NCBI GenBank assembly: GCA_027309085.1
Contig: DAIDDL010000012.1
Span: 1-64,000, forward strand
Length of the DNA: 64,000 nt
Direction: 5' to 3'
Source: Sulfobacillus sp.
GTDB lineage: Bacteria; Bacillota; Sulfobacillia; Sulfobacillales; Sulfobacillaceae
The position numbers and the translations under genes are program-made. The notes under the pieces are model-generated. The model worked only from the letters and a program-made list of their open reading frames with translations, made no database searches and had not been told where the DNA came from. Shown piece by piece: positions 34,473 through 43,122 of this stretch. Every line of letters begins with the position of its first letter. Position 1 is the stretch's first letter.

Positions 34473-35339
34473 TCAGGAACCTGCAGCTGGACCTTTTTCA
34501 ATAATGCGCGGGCTGGGGCGGTAGCGGTCAATTCCCATGTTTTTTGTCTCTATTTTGCCAGGGCGTTTGATTTCCAGCCAGGTTTCCACGCGGACACCTG
34601 GCTGGCCCGGCGCCAGAATTTTTTCCTCTCCGGGTTTCAGACGCGGATTGTCGCGCACAATGGTGCTGAAGGGGTAAGTGGCCAGTATCTTATGGTGCAC
34701 GGTGACTTCCGGCCCGGGGGTAGCGCCCCAGATCTTAACCGTCATATGGCGGTTGGCGGCCTCTGCGGTTAGCAGCACCGGTGTGGTGCGGTTGTTGCGA
34801 AACTGAAAGTTGAGGTAGTCGCTGGCCACAGTGGCATCCTCGCCAGCAGGCAAGTAGGGTACCGTCAGTCCGTGGTTGTGGCGTTCTGTCACCGGGAGCC
34901 CCGTGCGCAGCACGGCCGAATATAATGTTGATGAACCCTGGCAGACGCCTCCCCCCACAGAAGGCACAATGCGGTCGCCCACAAACGCCCGTCCCCAGCC
35001 GTACCCGTTTTCCGCCGTATAGGGCCCCACCACCGCATAATAAGAAAACCCCTGGCCGGGCTGCACGACTGTGCCGTTAATCCGGCTCGCCGCCAATTCA
35101 ATATTTTTGGCCTGACTGGGAGTCGCGTGAAAGTAGTTGGTGGTCTGCTGCCCCAATACGTAATGCAGCTTGAGTGCAGTCCGGGAGCCCCCAGGCGGTG
35201 TCTTTGCAGCCACCACCGGAGCTTGCGCGCGGTATTCCAGCCGGGCCCACAAAGGTCCCCCGTGAGGCGCTATCACAGCTGGCGCGGCGACATTCGGAAA
35301 CAGCCCGAGCCACGCCGTCAAAAGCCACAAACGAATCAT
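34473..35339 (-). CDS. VanW family protein with a C-terminal G5-like region
   Basis: 288 residues. An N-terminal hydrophobic signal (about 1-20) suggests export. The VanW core (about 85-215) contains GQGFSYYAVVGPYTAENGYG, SVGGGVCQGSSTLYSAV and RHNHGLTVPY. The last 70 residues have the repetitive beta pattern of G5 domains (GPEVTVHHKI, PGVRVETWLEI). It is probably a cell-surface glycan-binding protein; VanW was first seen in vancomycin-resistance clusters but its function is unknown. The ATG at 35339 is 12 nt after AGGAGG; frame upstream is open but unsupported. Confidence 0.8.
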   Translation of the reverse strand: MIRLWLLTAWLGLFPNVAAPAVIAPHGGPLWARLEYRAQAPVVAAKTPPGGSRTALKLHYVLGQQTTNYFHATPSQAKNIELAASRINGTVVQPGQGFSYYAVVGPYTAENGYGWGRAFVGDRIVPSVGGGVCQGSSTLYSAVLRTGLPVTERHNHGLTVPYLPAGEDATVASDYLNFQFRNNRTTPVLLTAEAANRHMTVKIWGATPGPEVTVHHKILATYPFSTIVRDNPRLKPGEEKILAPGQPGVRVETWLEIKRPGKIETKNMGIDRYRPSPRIIEKGPAAGS

Positions 35340-35648
35340 CTTGTTATATTCCCTCCTGCCATGACATTCTTTGTCGGTATCATGCCCCCCGCGCAAAATT
35401 TCCACTCACCCCGGCCGCCTTCATAATCTGCCATGTCTTCCCCCCTGCAGCCACTTTGTGCACAATTCGCCAAGTTGTGGCACACTAGAAGGAGAAGACA
35501 GGCATCCGCAATGCACACGCCTAACGGAGCATGGCTTTCCCTGTGGATACCTGACTAGACGCAAAAGCGCCTTCGGGTCGGGTTCCATACGGGGGACGGC
35601 CGAGGCTTCCCGGGCGAATGGATGAATATTGAACTTAGGGGCAATTTG
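35340..35648. other. Divergent region between vanW-like gene and hom
   Basis: 309 bases. A 15-codon ORF starting at 35511 has no proper Shine-Dalgarno spacing. I see no SAM riboswitch or T-box motif upstream of hom and no strong promoter. Confidence 0.4.
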
Positions 35649-36767
35649 ATGGAAAAGACACAGATCGGCCTATTGGGGTTTGGCACCGTCGGACAGGGAG
35701 TGTTGCAGATTTTGCAGTCCCGCGAGGACCTGCACATTGCCAAAGTGTTGGTACGTCATCTTGAAAATTATCAGGGTGTAAAGGCACCCCTCACGGACAA
35801 TGCGGATGAGATTCTTTCGGATCCCGACATTGACGTCGTCGTGGAAGTCATGGGAGGGCTGCATCCAGCATTCGACTTCATCACCAGAGCTCTCGAGCAG
35901 CGCAAGTCCGTGGTAACCGCGAATAAGGCAGTCGTCGCCCGCTACGGCCCGGAATTGCTGGCTCTGGCGCGAGAAGTCCGCCAAAGTTTCCTATTTGAAG
36001 CCAGTGTAGGCGGGGGCATTCCCGTGCTAGATGCTCTGGCCAACCACCTGAGCACCGTACCCATCCACTCCGTGGAAGGTGTTGTCAACGGGACCACCAA
36101 TTTCATTCTCGACCAGATGGACCAGGGCATGAGCTTTGCGCAAGCTCTGGAGAGAGCGCAGCGACTGGGATTCGCCGAACAGGATCCCTCCGCCGACATC
36201 GATGGCTGGGACAGCGCCCGCAAGCTGACGATACTCACGGGCCTCGCGTTTCATTCCTGGGTGGCAGCAGAAGATGGTGTGGTAGAGGGCATCAGCCGCG
36301 TGGACGCGTCCCATATACACCGTATGCGTGAGATGGGTCTAGGCCTCCGGCTGGTCGCGCGCGCGGAGCGGCATCCTGACAGTATCGGATTTGTGGTAGC
36401 GCCGGCCGCCTACCCGCTCAGCCACCGCTATCTGGCCCTGCACGGCTCTCAGAATGCGATAGGATTCCTGTCGGAGGCGGGCGCCACCTGGCTTGAAGGT
36501 CCGGGGGCAGGCGGAGTCGCCACGGCCACCAGCATTGTGTCCGATATCCAGCGAATTCGGCGGTCGGTCCCTGACCGTGAGCCCATAACTCTTCTGCCAT
36601 CCTTTGTGGATAGCGTCGACGATACCTACGTGGTATTCATGCATGACCCGGAAAGGCCGCTGCCCGAGGTGCCCCATATCCTGCGGAGCGGGCCGGGATT
36701 CATGGTGGTTCCCCATAAGCTGGCGGAATTGGAAGGAATGGTCCAATACCGGTACCGCGCTAAATGA
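35649..36767 (+). CDS. hom: Homoserine dehydrogenase without ACT domain
   Basis: Reduces aspartate semialdehyde to homoserine on the way to threonine and methionine. The NAD(P)-binding GFGTVGQGV lies at residue 10, the catalytic lysine is in TANKAVVARYG, and the substrate motif GVVNGTTNFIL and GFAEQDPSADIDGWD are intact. At 372 residues it stops shortly after the catalytic domain. The ACT domain that gives threonine feedback in the usual 420-430-residue enzyme is missing. ATG 35649 has an AGGGG Shine-Dalgarno site. No thrB, thrC or lysC adjoins. Confidence 0.9.
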   Translation: MEKTQIGLLGFGTVGQGVLQILQSREDLHIAKVLVRHLENYQGVKAPLTDNADEILSDPDIDVVVEVMGGLHPAFDFITRALEQRKSVVTANKAVVARYGPELLALAREVRQSFLFEASVGGGIPVLDALANHLSTVPIHSVEGVVNGTTNFILDQMDQGMSFAQALERAQRLGFAEQDPSADIDGWDSARKLTILTGLAFHSWVAAEDGVVEGISRVDASHIHRMREMGLGLRLVARAERHPDSIGFVVAPAAYPLSHRYLALHGSQNAIGFLSEAGATWLEGPGAGGVATATSIVSDIQRIRRSVPDREPITLLPSFVDSVDDTYVVFMHDPERPLPEVPHILRSGPGFMVVPHKLAELEGMVQYRYRAK

Positions 36768-36789
36768 GGGCGGCTTGGAGCCGCCCTCA
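36765..36789. terminator. Bidirectional hairpin between hom and the SASP gene
   Basis: Perfect 10-bp arms at 36765-36774 and 36780-36789, starting in the hom stop codon and ending 7 nt from the SASP stop. Confidence 0.75.
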
Positions 36790-36796
36790 CGGGGCT

Positions 36797-36961
36797 CTAT
36801 TGATGTTGAAGCTGTTCCTCCGCCATGCGGATGGCTTCCCGGACCAAATTGCCGCATTCTCTCGCAGGCACTCCGCCCCATCCCTCACGGCGAACGATGT
36901 CGTCGACACCCAACCGTTCACCCAATTTCATTTTTGTGGCCTCTGACAATATTTTTGCCAA
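36797..36961 (-). CDS. Small acid-soluble spore protein, alpha/beta type (SspF-like)
   Basis: 54 residues. The second half, WGGVPARECGNLVREAIRMA and the following EEQLQ, matches the conserved DNA-binding helix region of minor alpha/beta SASPs such as SspF; the first part carries KLGERLG. These proteins coat spore DNA and protect it from UV and heat. The start is TTG 36961 with a GGGGGGTG site just upstream; an ATG at 36931 would cut into the conserved N-terminal helix. A sigma-G/F-type promoter lies immediately upstream, overlapping the end of the lytic transglycosylase gene. Confidence 0.85.
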   Translation of the reverse strand: MAKILSEATKMKLGERLGVDDIVRREGWGGVPARECGNLVREAIRMAEEQLQHQ

Positions 36962-36979
36962 GATACCACCCCCCGGCTC

Positions 36980-37008
36980 TAGTATGGCCGGCATGCGCCG
37001 TTTCATGC
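36980..37008 (-). promoter_or_regulatory. Forespore (sigma-G/sigma-F type) promoter of the SASP gene
   Basis: On the minus strand GCATG and CATACTA are separated by 17 bases; CATACTA is preceded by GGC, the typical extended -10 of forespore promoters. It overlaps the stop codon of the slt gene and lies 19 bases before the TTG start. Confidence 0.7.
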
Positions 37009-37644
37009 ATGGGGCGCAATGCGGTGCCACAGCTTGAAACCCCCTGCCCAGTAACGGCCAATCGGCGCGGCCAGCGCGGGAAATGACCCATACAGCGCAT
37101 GGTAGACTTTCTGGTAGAACAGTACCCGGTTGACAAAGTTCTTGGTTTCTGGAAACGGTATATTCTCCGGTGTCGTCGAGGAAGCCGTCAGCTTGCCCTC
37201 GGCCATCCAGTCCGCCACGTTGCGCGCCCCCGCGTTGTAGGCAGCGAGGCCCAGTACCTGATTGCCATTGAAATCTTTCAACAACTGGGTCAAGTACCAC
37301 GTGCCCAGGTGAATGTTCACCGCAGGGTTATAGAGTTCCTGGGGCTGAATCGTCCTCTTGTCTGCTTTCTGGCTGGCCCACTGGGCGGTAGACGGTATCA
37401 GCTGCATCAGCCCCACCGCCCCCTTGGCGCTCACGGCATCTGGCCGGTAACTGCTTTCCACGCGGATCACAGCCGCAACCAGGTACGGGTTGACCGCATT
37501 GGCTCTGGCCTCTTTCCAGACAATGGCGCGGTAAGGCAGAGGAGCCACATAACGGTATGCGCCGAAAATCAAAAGCAAGAGCAGGACAATCCACAGTCCT
37601 GTGCTGCGCCGGGGATTCAGCCGGTAGTGCGTGCGTTGTGCCAT
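37003..37644 (-). CDS. Lytic transglycosylase (SLT family)
   Basis: 213 residues. One N-terminal membrane anchor (about 16-34) precedes an SLT domain. The catalytic acid is Glu63 in RVESSYRPDA; AKGAVGLMQLIPSTAQ and GLAAYNAG complete the family motifs. It cleaves peptidoglycan glycan strands from the outer face of the membrane. It overlaps coaE by 28 bases, and its Shine-Dalgarno site lies inside coaE. It is a possible source of wall turnover during sporulation given the next gene is a SASP, but the transcripts are probably separate. Confidence 0.9.
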   Translation of the reverse strand: MAQRTHYRLNPRRSTGLWIVLLLLLIFGAYRYVAPLPYRAIVWKEARANAVNPYLVAAVIRVESSYRPDAVSAKGAVGLMQLIPSTAQWASQKADKRTIQPQELYNPAVNIHLGTWYLTQLLKDFNGNQVLGLAAYNAGARNVADWMAEGKLTASSTTPENIPFPETKNFVNRVLFYQKVYHALYGSFPALAAPIGRYWAGGFKLWHRIAPHA

Positions 37645-38216
37645 AGTTGCTTCACCTGTTCTCTTAAAGAAGACAATGACCCTTGGTTGTCAATGACATG
37701 GTCGGCATAACGAATCTTGTCGGCCAGGGGAATTTGCGCCGCAATCCGCCTTTGCGCTTCCTCAGACCCCAGGTGATCGCGCTGCATCACCCGGGCGAGC
37801 TGCTGGTCAGGGTCCGAATACACCACCCATATCTCATCGACCCCTTCCCGCCAGTCTCCCTCCAGCAGCAAGGGAATATCGAGCACCACCACACGGTGGC
37901 CGAGGACCGTGAGGTCATTCAGGCGGTCACGTATTTTCTGCCTGACGGCTGGATGGACGATCTGATTCAGCGCTTCGCGTTCGGCAGCATCCCGGAAAAT
38001 GACATGGCCCAGCTTGCGCCGCAAGAGCTCTCCGTCCTGACTTAAAACCCCCCACCCGTAGCGTCTCCACACGGCCCGCCACACGTCCTCTCCCCGTTCC
38101 TGGCACTGGTGCGTCAACGCATCGGCATCAATCACCGGGGCGCCCAATTCACGCAGGATCCGGCTGACCTCCGACTTCCCGCTGCCAATGCCGCCGGTGA
38201 GACCAACCACCCGCAC
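37617..38216 (-). CDS. coaE: Dephospho-CoA kinase
   Basis: Last step of CoA synthesis, phosphorylating dephospho-CoA. The P-loop GLTGGIGSGKS begins at residue 5, followed by IDADALTHQ and the lid region RMQRD-like VMQRDHLGSEEAQRRI. The length of 199 residues is normal. I start at GTG 38216, 5 nt after AGGAGGTG; the longer frame to 38270 overlaps the preceding stop. Firmicutes commonly have coaE downstream of polA-mutM, as here. Confidence 0.95.
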   Translation of the reverse strand: MRVVGLTGGIGSGKSEVSRILRELGAPVIDADALTHQCQERGEDVWRAVWRRYGWGVLSQDGELLRRKLGHVIFRDAAEREALNQIVHPAVRQKIRDRLNDLTVLGHRVVVLDIPLLLEGDWREGVDEIWVVYSDPDQQLARVMQRDHLGSEEAQRRIAAQIPLADKIRYADHVIDNQGSLSSLREQVKQLWHNARTTG

Positions 38217-38266
38217 ATGACCACCTCCTCGTCCACCGCTTCTGATATCTAGATTATGGTCTGTCT

Positions 38267-39538
38267 TCACTCTACAGAATGCCAGGAGAGAACCTGGTGG
38301 GGAAATAGCACGGCCTGGGGCATAGGCTCCGCAAAGAGCCAGAACGCCTCTGCGGGGACAAGCGCCACCGAGACGCTGTGGGCAAACTCCGACTTTTCTC
38401 CCAGATACGCGCCGATCCCGCCAGACTTGGCCATAGCCGCCAAATTGCCTGGCGTCGCGGTGCGGATGGTCACGGTGCCGTGGGACAGGACGGCGAGGCT
38501 TTGGGCCAGCTGCACCGCCTCCAAATTAGACTGATCCACCCATACCACGGCCGATTTGGCTGTGGCGCCTCTCAGCTGGGGATAATGTCCGGACAGGGCA
38601 GACACCCGGCCGCGGAATGCGGCTTTCACCCAGCGTTGAATATTAACCCGGGGTAGCGCGTGAACGGTCTGATTCTGGTTGATGTACAGGGAGATCACCC
38701 CCGGCTCGCCCAAAGTCTGCACGTGGCTCAGCTCAGCGGAAGTCAACCGGGACAGACCGGCCGGGTCCAGCGGCACGGCATCCACGAGTCCATTCTGATA
38801 GGCCAAAAGCGCCCGGTTCAAGTGCGAGTAGATGACAAGATCCACCGCCTGAGGCCCGGAACCCGATAATTTTTCGAAACTCAGGTGGTCACCGGGAGTC
38901 CACTGCGTCAGGATGTAGCCGCTGGTGCCAATCAGGTTGGTGAACTGCCAGTTCTGCCCTCCCTGGGTCTGGTCCGCCACCGGGACCACAGCTAAGGCTG
39001 GGTTGGCCAGATTTCGGAGGAAGGCTGCGGTGGCAGGAGTTTTCAAAGTCAGCTGCAGCCGGTCCGGCGCGAGCACCCGAATTCCGGCAACGTAATGAGA
39101 TTTTCCGCTCTCAAACCGTGTGGTGCCCACAATCCCGGCCATCAGGCTCTTCGCGGCGGGCGAGCTGACGGGGGCCACCAGCGGCCTCGCCAGAGCCTCA
39201 GCCACCATATCTGCGGTCACCCGCTGGCCGTTCGCCAGGCGCGCCTCGCGCAACTGAATCGTCACGGTGCGCCCCTGATAGCTGGCCGAACTGGCCAAGC
39301 CGGGCACAATGGCGCCGCTAGGCGACAGGTCCAGCAACGTCTGAAACAGATTGCCCGCCACCTGCCAATCCGCTGGGCTCGACGCCAGGGCAGGATCAAG
39401 GTTGCCGGGGTTTTGGAACACCACTTCTGTAAACACATGATTGGTATCCGCAGCAAGTTTCGGCTGTGGCTGGTGAATCAAGAGCGCGGGGAGAAAGGCC
39501 AGCACGAGCAGAAACCAAGGCCAGATCCGTCCCCGCAT
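38267..39538 (-). CDS. Family 5 solute-binding protein homologue (ABC-type), short
   Basis: 423 residues. An N-terminal hydrophobic signal/anchor (about 5-24, no lipobox Cys) is followed by the family 5 substrate-binding fold; NPGNLDPALASSPADWQVA and LANGQRVTADMVAEAL correspond to its conserved first blocks. It is about 100 residues shorter than typical peptide-binding proteins and has no permease or ATPase genes beside it. It starts as TGATG overlap with the small gene upstream, so it belongs to the polA-mutM-coaE operon rather than to a transporter. Confidence 0.75.
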   Translation of the reverse strand: MRGRIWPWFLLVLAFLPALLIHQPQPKLAADTNHVFTEVVFQNPGNLDPALASSPADWQVAGNLFQTLLDLSPSGAIVPGLASSASYQGRTVTIQLREARLANGQRVTADMVAEALARPLVAPVSSPAAKSLMAGIVGTTRFESGKSHYVAGIRVLAPDRLQLTLKTPATAAFLRNLANPALAVVPVADQTQGGQNWQFTNLIGTSGYILTQWTPGDHLSFEKLSGSGPQAVDLVIYSHLNRALLAYQNGLVDAVPLDPAGLSRLTSAELSHVQTLGEPGVISLYINQNQTVHALPRVNIQRWVKAAFRGRVSALSGHYPQLRGATAKSAVVWVDQSNLEAVQLAQSLAVLSHGTVTIRTATPGNLAAMAKSGGIGAYLGEKSEFAHSVSVALVPAEAFWLFAEPMPQAVLFPHQVLSWHSVE

Positions 39539-39732
39539 CAGCCCTGTTTCCCGGGAAGCTTCTCAAGCTGCACAGGGGTTAAATCCTTTTCGGAAATGAC
39601 GTTCACGCGGTACTTGGAGTGTTCCTGAGGAATCAATTCCACCTCTCCCCGCACGCGGTAGGTATCCCACAAAATGTCCTTGAGCTGGTTGGCCTCCTCC
39701 AGAGAGTCCACGCCAAATGTCAGATGTTGCAA
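39538..39732 (-). CDS. Small protein of unknown function in the polA operon
   Basis: 64 residues, no membrane segment, mixed alpha/beta appearance with a charged N-terminal helix (SLEEANQLKDIL). TTG start at 39732, 8 nt after AGGAGG; the stop overlaps the next start (TGATG). It lies 22 nt after mutM. I recognise no family. Confidence 0.7.
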   Translation of the reverse strand: MQHLTFGVDSLEEANQLKDILWDTYRVRGEVELIPQEHSKYRVNVISEKDLTPVQLEKLPGKQG

Positions 39733-39754
39733 AAAAGGTTCCTCCTCATCCTTC

Positions 39755-40570
39755 TCAAGATTGGCAGCGCGCGCAAAAATGGGTAGTCCGGCCAGAAATC
39801 ACCTGAGTGGTCAGGGGATGTCCGCAGCGCATGCAATCTTCAGCTTCCCGTCCGTAAACCCACAGGTAATCCTGATTTTCACCGGGGTGTCCTAGCGCAT
39901 CCACATAGTCCGAAAAGGTAGTGCCGCGGTGCGCAATAGCTTGTCTCAGCACAGAGCGAATGGCACGGGTCAGCCTGGCCACCTCTGCAAACTGCAGACC
40001 GCCTCCTGGCCGGTCCGGCCGTATCCCCGCCCGAAATAGGGATTCATCTACATAAATATTCCCCAGCCCCGCAATAATCCTCTGGTCCAGCAACAGCGCT
40101 TTGATAGGCGCCGTCCGGCCCTCGAGGCGGCCAGCCAGAAACCTGCTTGTCATCTGCCGGCCCAGAGGCTCAACGCCCAGCAGGGCCCCCGGGATTTCTC
40201 CCGCCGCCAGCCAGCCAACCCGCCCGAAACGCCGCGGGTCGCTAAGGCGCAGGTCGAACAGGCCAAACCCCAGCACCATATGCGTGTGCATCACCCGGGG
40301 GACATCTTTGGGAATCCAGATCAGGCGGCCCGTCATCCCCAGATGCACCAGCAGGTGCTCGCCGCTATCCCATTCGAGAAAAAGAAACTTCCCCCGCCGC
40401 TTTATGGATTTTACCATGCGCCCCGGCAAACGGCGAGTGATTTCCTCGCCGCTGGCCACCCCACTTTTAACCATCCGCGGATCCAGGTGCTTCACTTCCT
40501 GCACGCGCTGGCCCAGCACGACACCATTTAAGTAGTAGCGGATTGTCTCAACTTCCGGAAGTTCTGGCAT
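39755..40570 (-). CDS. mutM: Formamidopyrimidine-DNA glycosylase
   Basis: Base-excision repair of 8-oxoguanine and ring-opened purines. The N-terminal catalytic MPELPEVE (Pro2 after Met removal, Glu3) fixes the start at 40570. Other features are Lys57 region KRRGKFL, and a C-terminal zinc finger C-x2-C-x16-C-x2-C in CMRCGHPL...FCARCQS. 271 residues is normal. The start overlaps the polA stop by one base (TAATG). Confidence 0.95.
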   Translation of the reverse strand: MPELPEVETIRYYLNGVVLGQRVQEVKHLDPRMVKSGVASGEEITRRLPGRMVKSIKRRGKFLFLEWDSGEHLLVHLGMTGRLIWIPKDVPRVMHTHMVLGFGLFDLRLSDPRRFGRVGWLAAGEIPGALLGVEPLGRQMTSRFLAGRLEGRTAPIKALLLDQRIIAGLGNIYVDESLFRAGIRPDRPGGGLQFAEVARLTRAIRSVLRQAIAHRGTTFSDYVDALGHPGENQDYLWVYGREAEDCMRCGHPLTTQVISGRTTHFCARCQS

Positions 40571-43122
40571 TACCGCGCTTCCAGCTCCCATGGCGCCAGA
40601 CTTTCCCACGTCAGTCCCTGTTTGAATTCCACTTCCAAAGGCACCTTCAGGTGCATAGCCTGAGTCATATACTCTCTGGCCAGCTGCGCCAGATCCTGTT
40701 TCTCCTCTGCAATGGCATCCCATATCAGTTCATCGTGGACTTGAAGAACCAACTGGCTGTGGAAGTTGTCGCTCTTCAGGCGCCTGTCCAAATTGACCAT
40801 GGCAATTTTAATCAAGTCCGCCGCACTGCCCTGAATCGCGGTGTTCATGGCCATGCGCTCCGCATACTGGCGCCTGGCGCGGTTCTTGGCCTGAATATCT
40901 TTCAGGGGCCGGATCCTGCCCATAATCGTGCGGACCAGCCCCTCGTCCCGCGCAGATTCAATGACCCGGTCAAAGTATTCCTTGAGCTGGGGGTAGCGGG
41001 CAAAATAGCGGGCTATGTACTCTTTCGCTTCTTTTTGGCTGACTCCGGTGTCACGAGCCAGTCCAAAATCCGAAATGCCGTACACAATCCCAAAATTCAC
41101 CGCCTTAGCCCGGTTGCGCCAGGTGCTGTCGACATCCTCAAAGGGAATGCCGAAAATCTCCGCCGCAGTACGGCGGTGAATGTCCTCGCCGTGCCAGAAA
41201 GCTTGGATGAGGTTCTCATCTCCGGAAAGATGAGCCAGGATGCGCAGCTCGATCTGGGAGTAATCCGCTGCCACCAGCAGCCGGTCCGGACTGGGCACAA
41301 AAACGCTGCGGACCCGGCGCCCGAGCGGCAGCCGCACCGGGATGTTCTGCAAGTTGGGGTCGCTGGACGAGAGGCGCCCGGTAGCCGTTCCCGTCTGGTT
41401 GAAGGTCGTGTGAACCCGGGCGTCCGGCCCAATCAGCGGCAGCAGTCCGTCCACATAAGTGCCCTTGACTTTCATCAGTTGGCGGTATACCAGCACGTCT
41501 TCCACCACCGGATGCAGGGGCGCGATTTTTTCCAGGGTATCCGCGTCCGTAGCATAGCTCCCCGACTTGGTTCGCTTGCCGCTGGGCAGCCCGAGTTTGC
41601 CAAAGAGCACCTCCCCGAGCCGCTGCGGGGAATTGATATTGAATTCCGTTCCGACCATGTTGAAGATTTCGTTTTGAATCTGCGCCAGGGACCCATCCAG
41701 TTCCTGCCCCAGGCTCGCCAGCTGGTCCCGGTCGACCCGCATCCCCACCGCTTCCATCTCCGCCAAGACTCTGCTCAAGGGCACCTCCACCTCATAGTAG
41801 AGAGTGGACAGTCCCTGAGCCGCGATAGCTCCTTTCTGTTCCGACACCAATTTCTCAATAACCGCCAGTGCCTCATCCACGGTCGCGGGCGCGGCGATCC
41901 GCCATTGCTTGGCGATAGCCGCCAGCTCGTAGTGCCCGTGTTCCGCATCCAGAAGATAGGCCTGCAGCTGGCCATCTTCCGAAAAGTCGGGGCACGCGCT
42001 GCCCAGCTCTATGACGCGCCGGTACACGGCTTTGCTGTCCCATCCCCACAGCGGGCAGGGAGGCCACGGCCCATTGTCCCACCGGGCCACATGGCCTTGT
42101 GAATCCATGACCCACACGTCCTGCGCGTCCCGGTGCACAACCAGGTAGCCGCCCCCGGGGCTAAGCTGCTGCCACGGCACCTGCTCTTGGTGGCGCTGCA
42201 CCGCCACCAACTCCTCGGCGCTCTCCAGTCCCCCGCCGTCTGCAGTTTGGGAGTCTTTGGCGAGCCGCTTTTTAATCGAGTGCAGTTCCAGGCGCTCCAT
42301 CAGTTGCACCGCCTCAGCGTCCGGCGCCACCGCCAACGGTTCCGCTACCGGCGGCCACGTGAGGGGAACATCACGGACAATGGTCGCCAGGTCCCGGCTC
42401 GTGCGCGCATCGGCTGCGTGGCCCGTCAGCGCTTTAATCCAGCGGGTGTTATCCAGTGAAGGCAAATGGTCCAGCACCCCCTCAATCGACCCGTATCGCT
42501 GGATGAGCAGTTTCGCGGACTGTTCTCCGATGCCCTTCACTCCGGGAATATTGTCCGAAGCGTCCCCCATCAACCCTTTGAGGTCAGGCACCTGGTCAGG
42601 CCGCACTCCCAGTTTTTCCTCCACTTTGAGAGCGTCCATGCGGTCCATGTCGCTGATTCCTGTGCGGGACGTGAGCAGCACACTGACATCGCCATTCACC
42701 AGCTGCAGCAAGTCCCGGTCACCTGTCACAATCAGCGTCCGGTAGTGTCTAGCCTCTCCCATAGCCGTCAGGGTCCCGATCACATCATCGGCTTCGTAAC
42801 CGTCAACCATCAGCGTAGGAATCCCCAAATGGCGCACAATCTCCAAGGCTAACGGCACCTGCTCGCGGAAATCTTCGGGAGCTTCTTTGCGTGTGCCCTT
42901 GTAATCCGGGTACTGCTCGTGGCGGAAAGTTTTGTGTGGACCGTCATACGCGATAACCACGCGGTCAGGATGCTCCTGCCCGACCACTTTCAGCACCATG
43001 GCGAGAAATCCGTGAATCGCTCCCGTGGGTGTCCCGTCGCTGGCCTGGAGATTCTGGAATGATAAAGCATGATAGGCCCTAAACAACAGGCTGTGGCCGT
43101 CAATCAAGAGTTGGGTGGGCAT
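40570..43122 (-). CDS. polA: DNA polymerase I
   Basis: 850 residues: 5'-3' exonuclease domain (about 1-285, with LIDGHSLLFRAYHA, GYEADDVIGT and TGDRDLLQLV), a central 3'-5'-exonuclease-like domain (about 300-470), and the polymerase (about 475-850). Motif A is ADYSQIELRILAHL, the O-helix RRTAAEIFG...AKAVNFGIVYG, and motif C QVHDELIWD. The central domain lacks the acidic DxE residues of proofreading enzymes, as in Bacillus stearothermophilus Pol I. The ATG at 43122 lies 13 nt after AAGGAG, a long gap. It heads the operon. Confidence 0.95.
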   Translation of the reverse strand: MPTQLLIDGHSLLFRAYHALSFQNLQASDGTPTGAIHGFLAMVLKVVGQEHPDRVVIAYDGPHKTFRHEQYPDYKGTRKEAPEDFREQVPLALEIVRHLGIPTLMVDGYEADDVIGTLTAMGEARHYRTLIVTGDRDLLQLVNGDVSVLLTSRTGISDMDRMDALKVEEKLGVRPDQVPDLKGLMGDASDNIPGVKGIGEQSAKLLIQRYGSIEGVLDHLPSLDNTRWIKALTGHAADARTSRDLATIVRDVPLTWPPVAEPLAVAPDAEAVQLMERLELHSIKKRLAKDSQTADGGGLESAEELVAVQRHQEQVPWQQLSPGGGYLVVHRDAQDVWVMDSQGHVARWDNGPWPPCPLWGWDSKAVYRRVIELGSACPDFSEDGQLQAYLLDAEHGHYELAAIAKQWRIAAPATVDEALAVIEKLVSEQKGAIAAQGLSTLYYEVEVPLSRVLAEMEAVGMRVDRDQLASLGQELDGSLAQIQNEIFNMVGTEFNINSPQRLGEVLFGKLGLPSGKRTKSGSYATDADTLEKIAPLHPVVEDVLVYRQLMKVKGTYVDGLLPLIGPDARVHTTFNQTGTATGRLSSSDPNLQNIPVRLPLGRRVRSVFVPSPDRLLVAADYSQIELRILAHLSGDENLIQAFWHGEDIHRRTAAEIFGIPFEDVDSTWRNRAKAVNFGIVYGISDFGLARDTGVSQKEAKEYIARYFARYPQLKEYFDRVIESARDEGLVRTIMGRIRPLKDIQAKNRARRQYAERMAMNTAIQGSAADLIKIAMVNLDRRLKSDNFHSQLVLQVHDELIWDAIAEEKQDLAQLAREYMTQAMHLKVPLEVEFKQGLTWESLAPWELEAR

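Noticed and set aside
35511-35558. 15-codon leader ORF before hom
   Set aside because: No properly spaced ribosome-binding site and no run of Thr, Ile or Met codons.
36962-37300. Upstream extension of the SASP frame
   Set aside because: The open frame continues upstream, but it lies opposite no motif, overlaps the slt gene, and the forespore promoter places the start at 36961.
40543-42102. Long plus-strand ORF (519 codons) antisense to polA
   Set aside because: It lies entirely opposite a confident polA gene, has no Shine-Dalgarno site, and such frames are common opposite G+C-rich genes.
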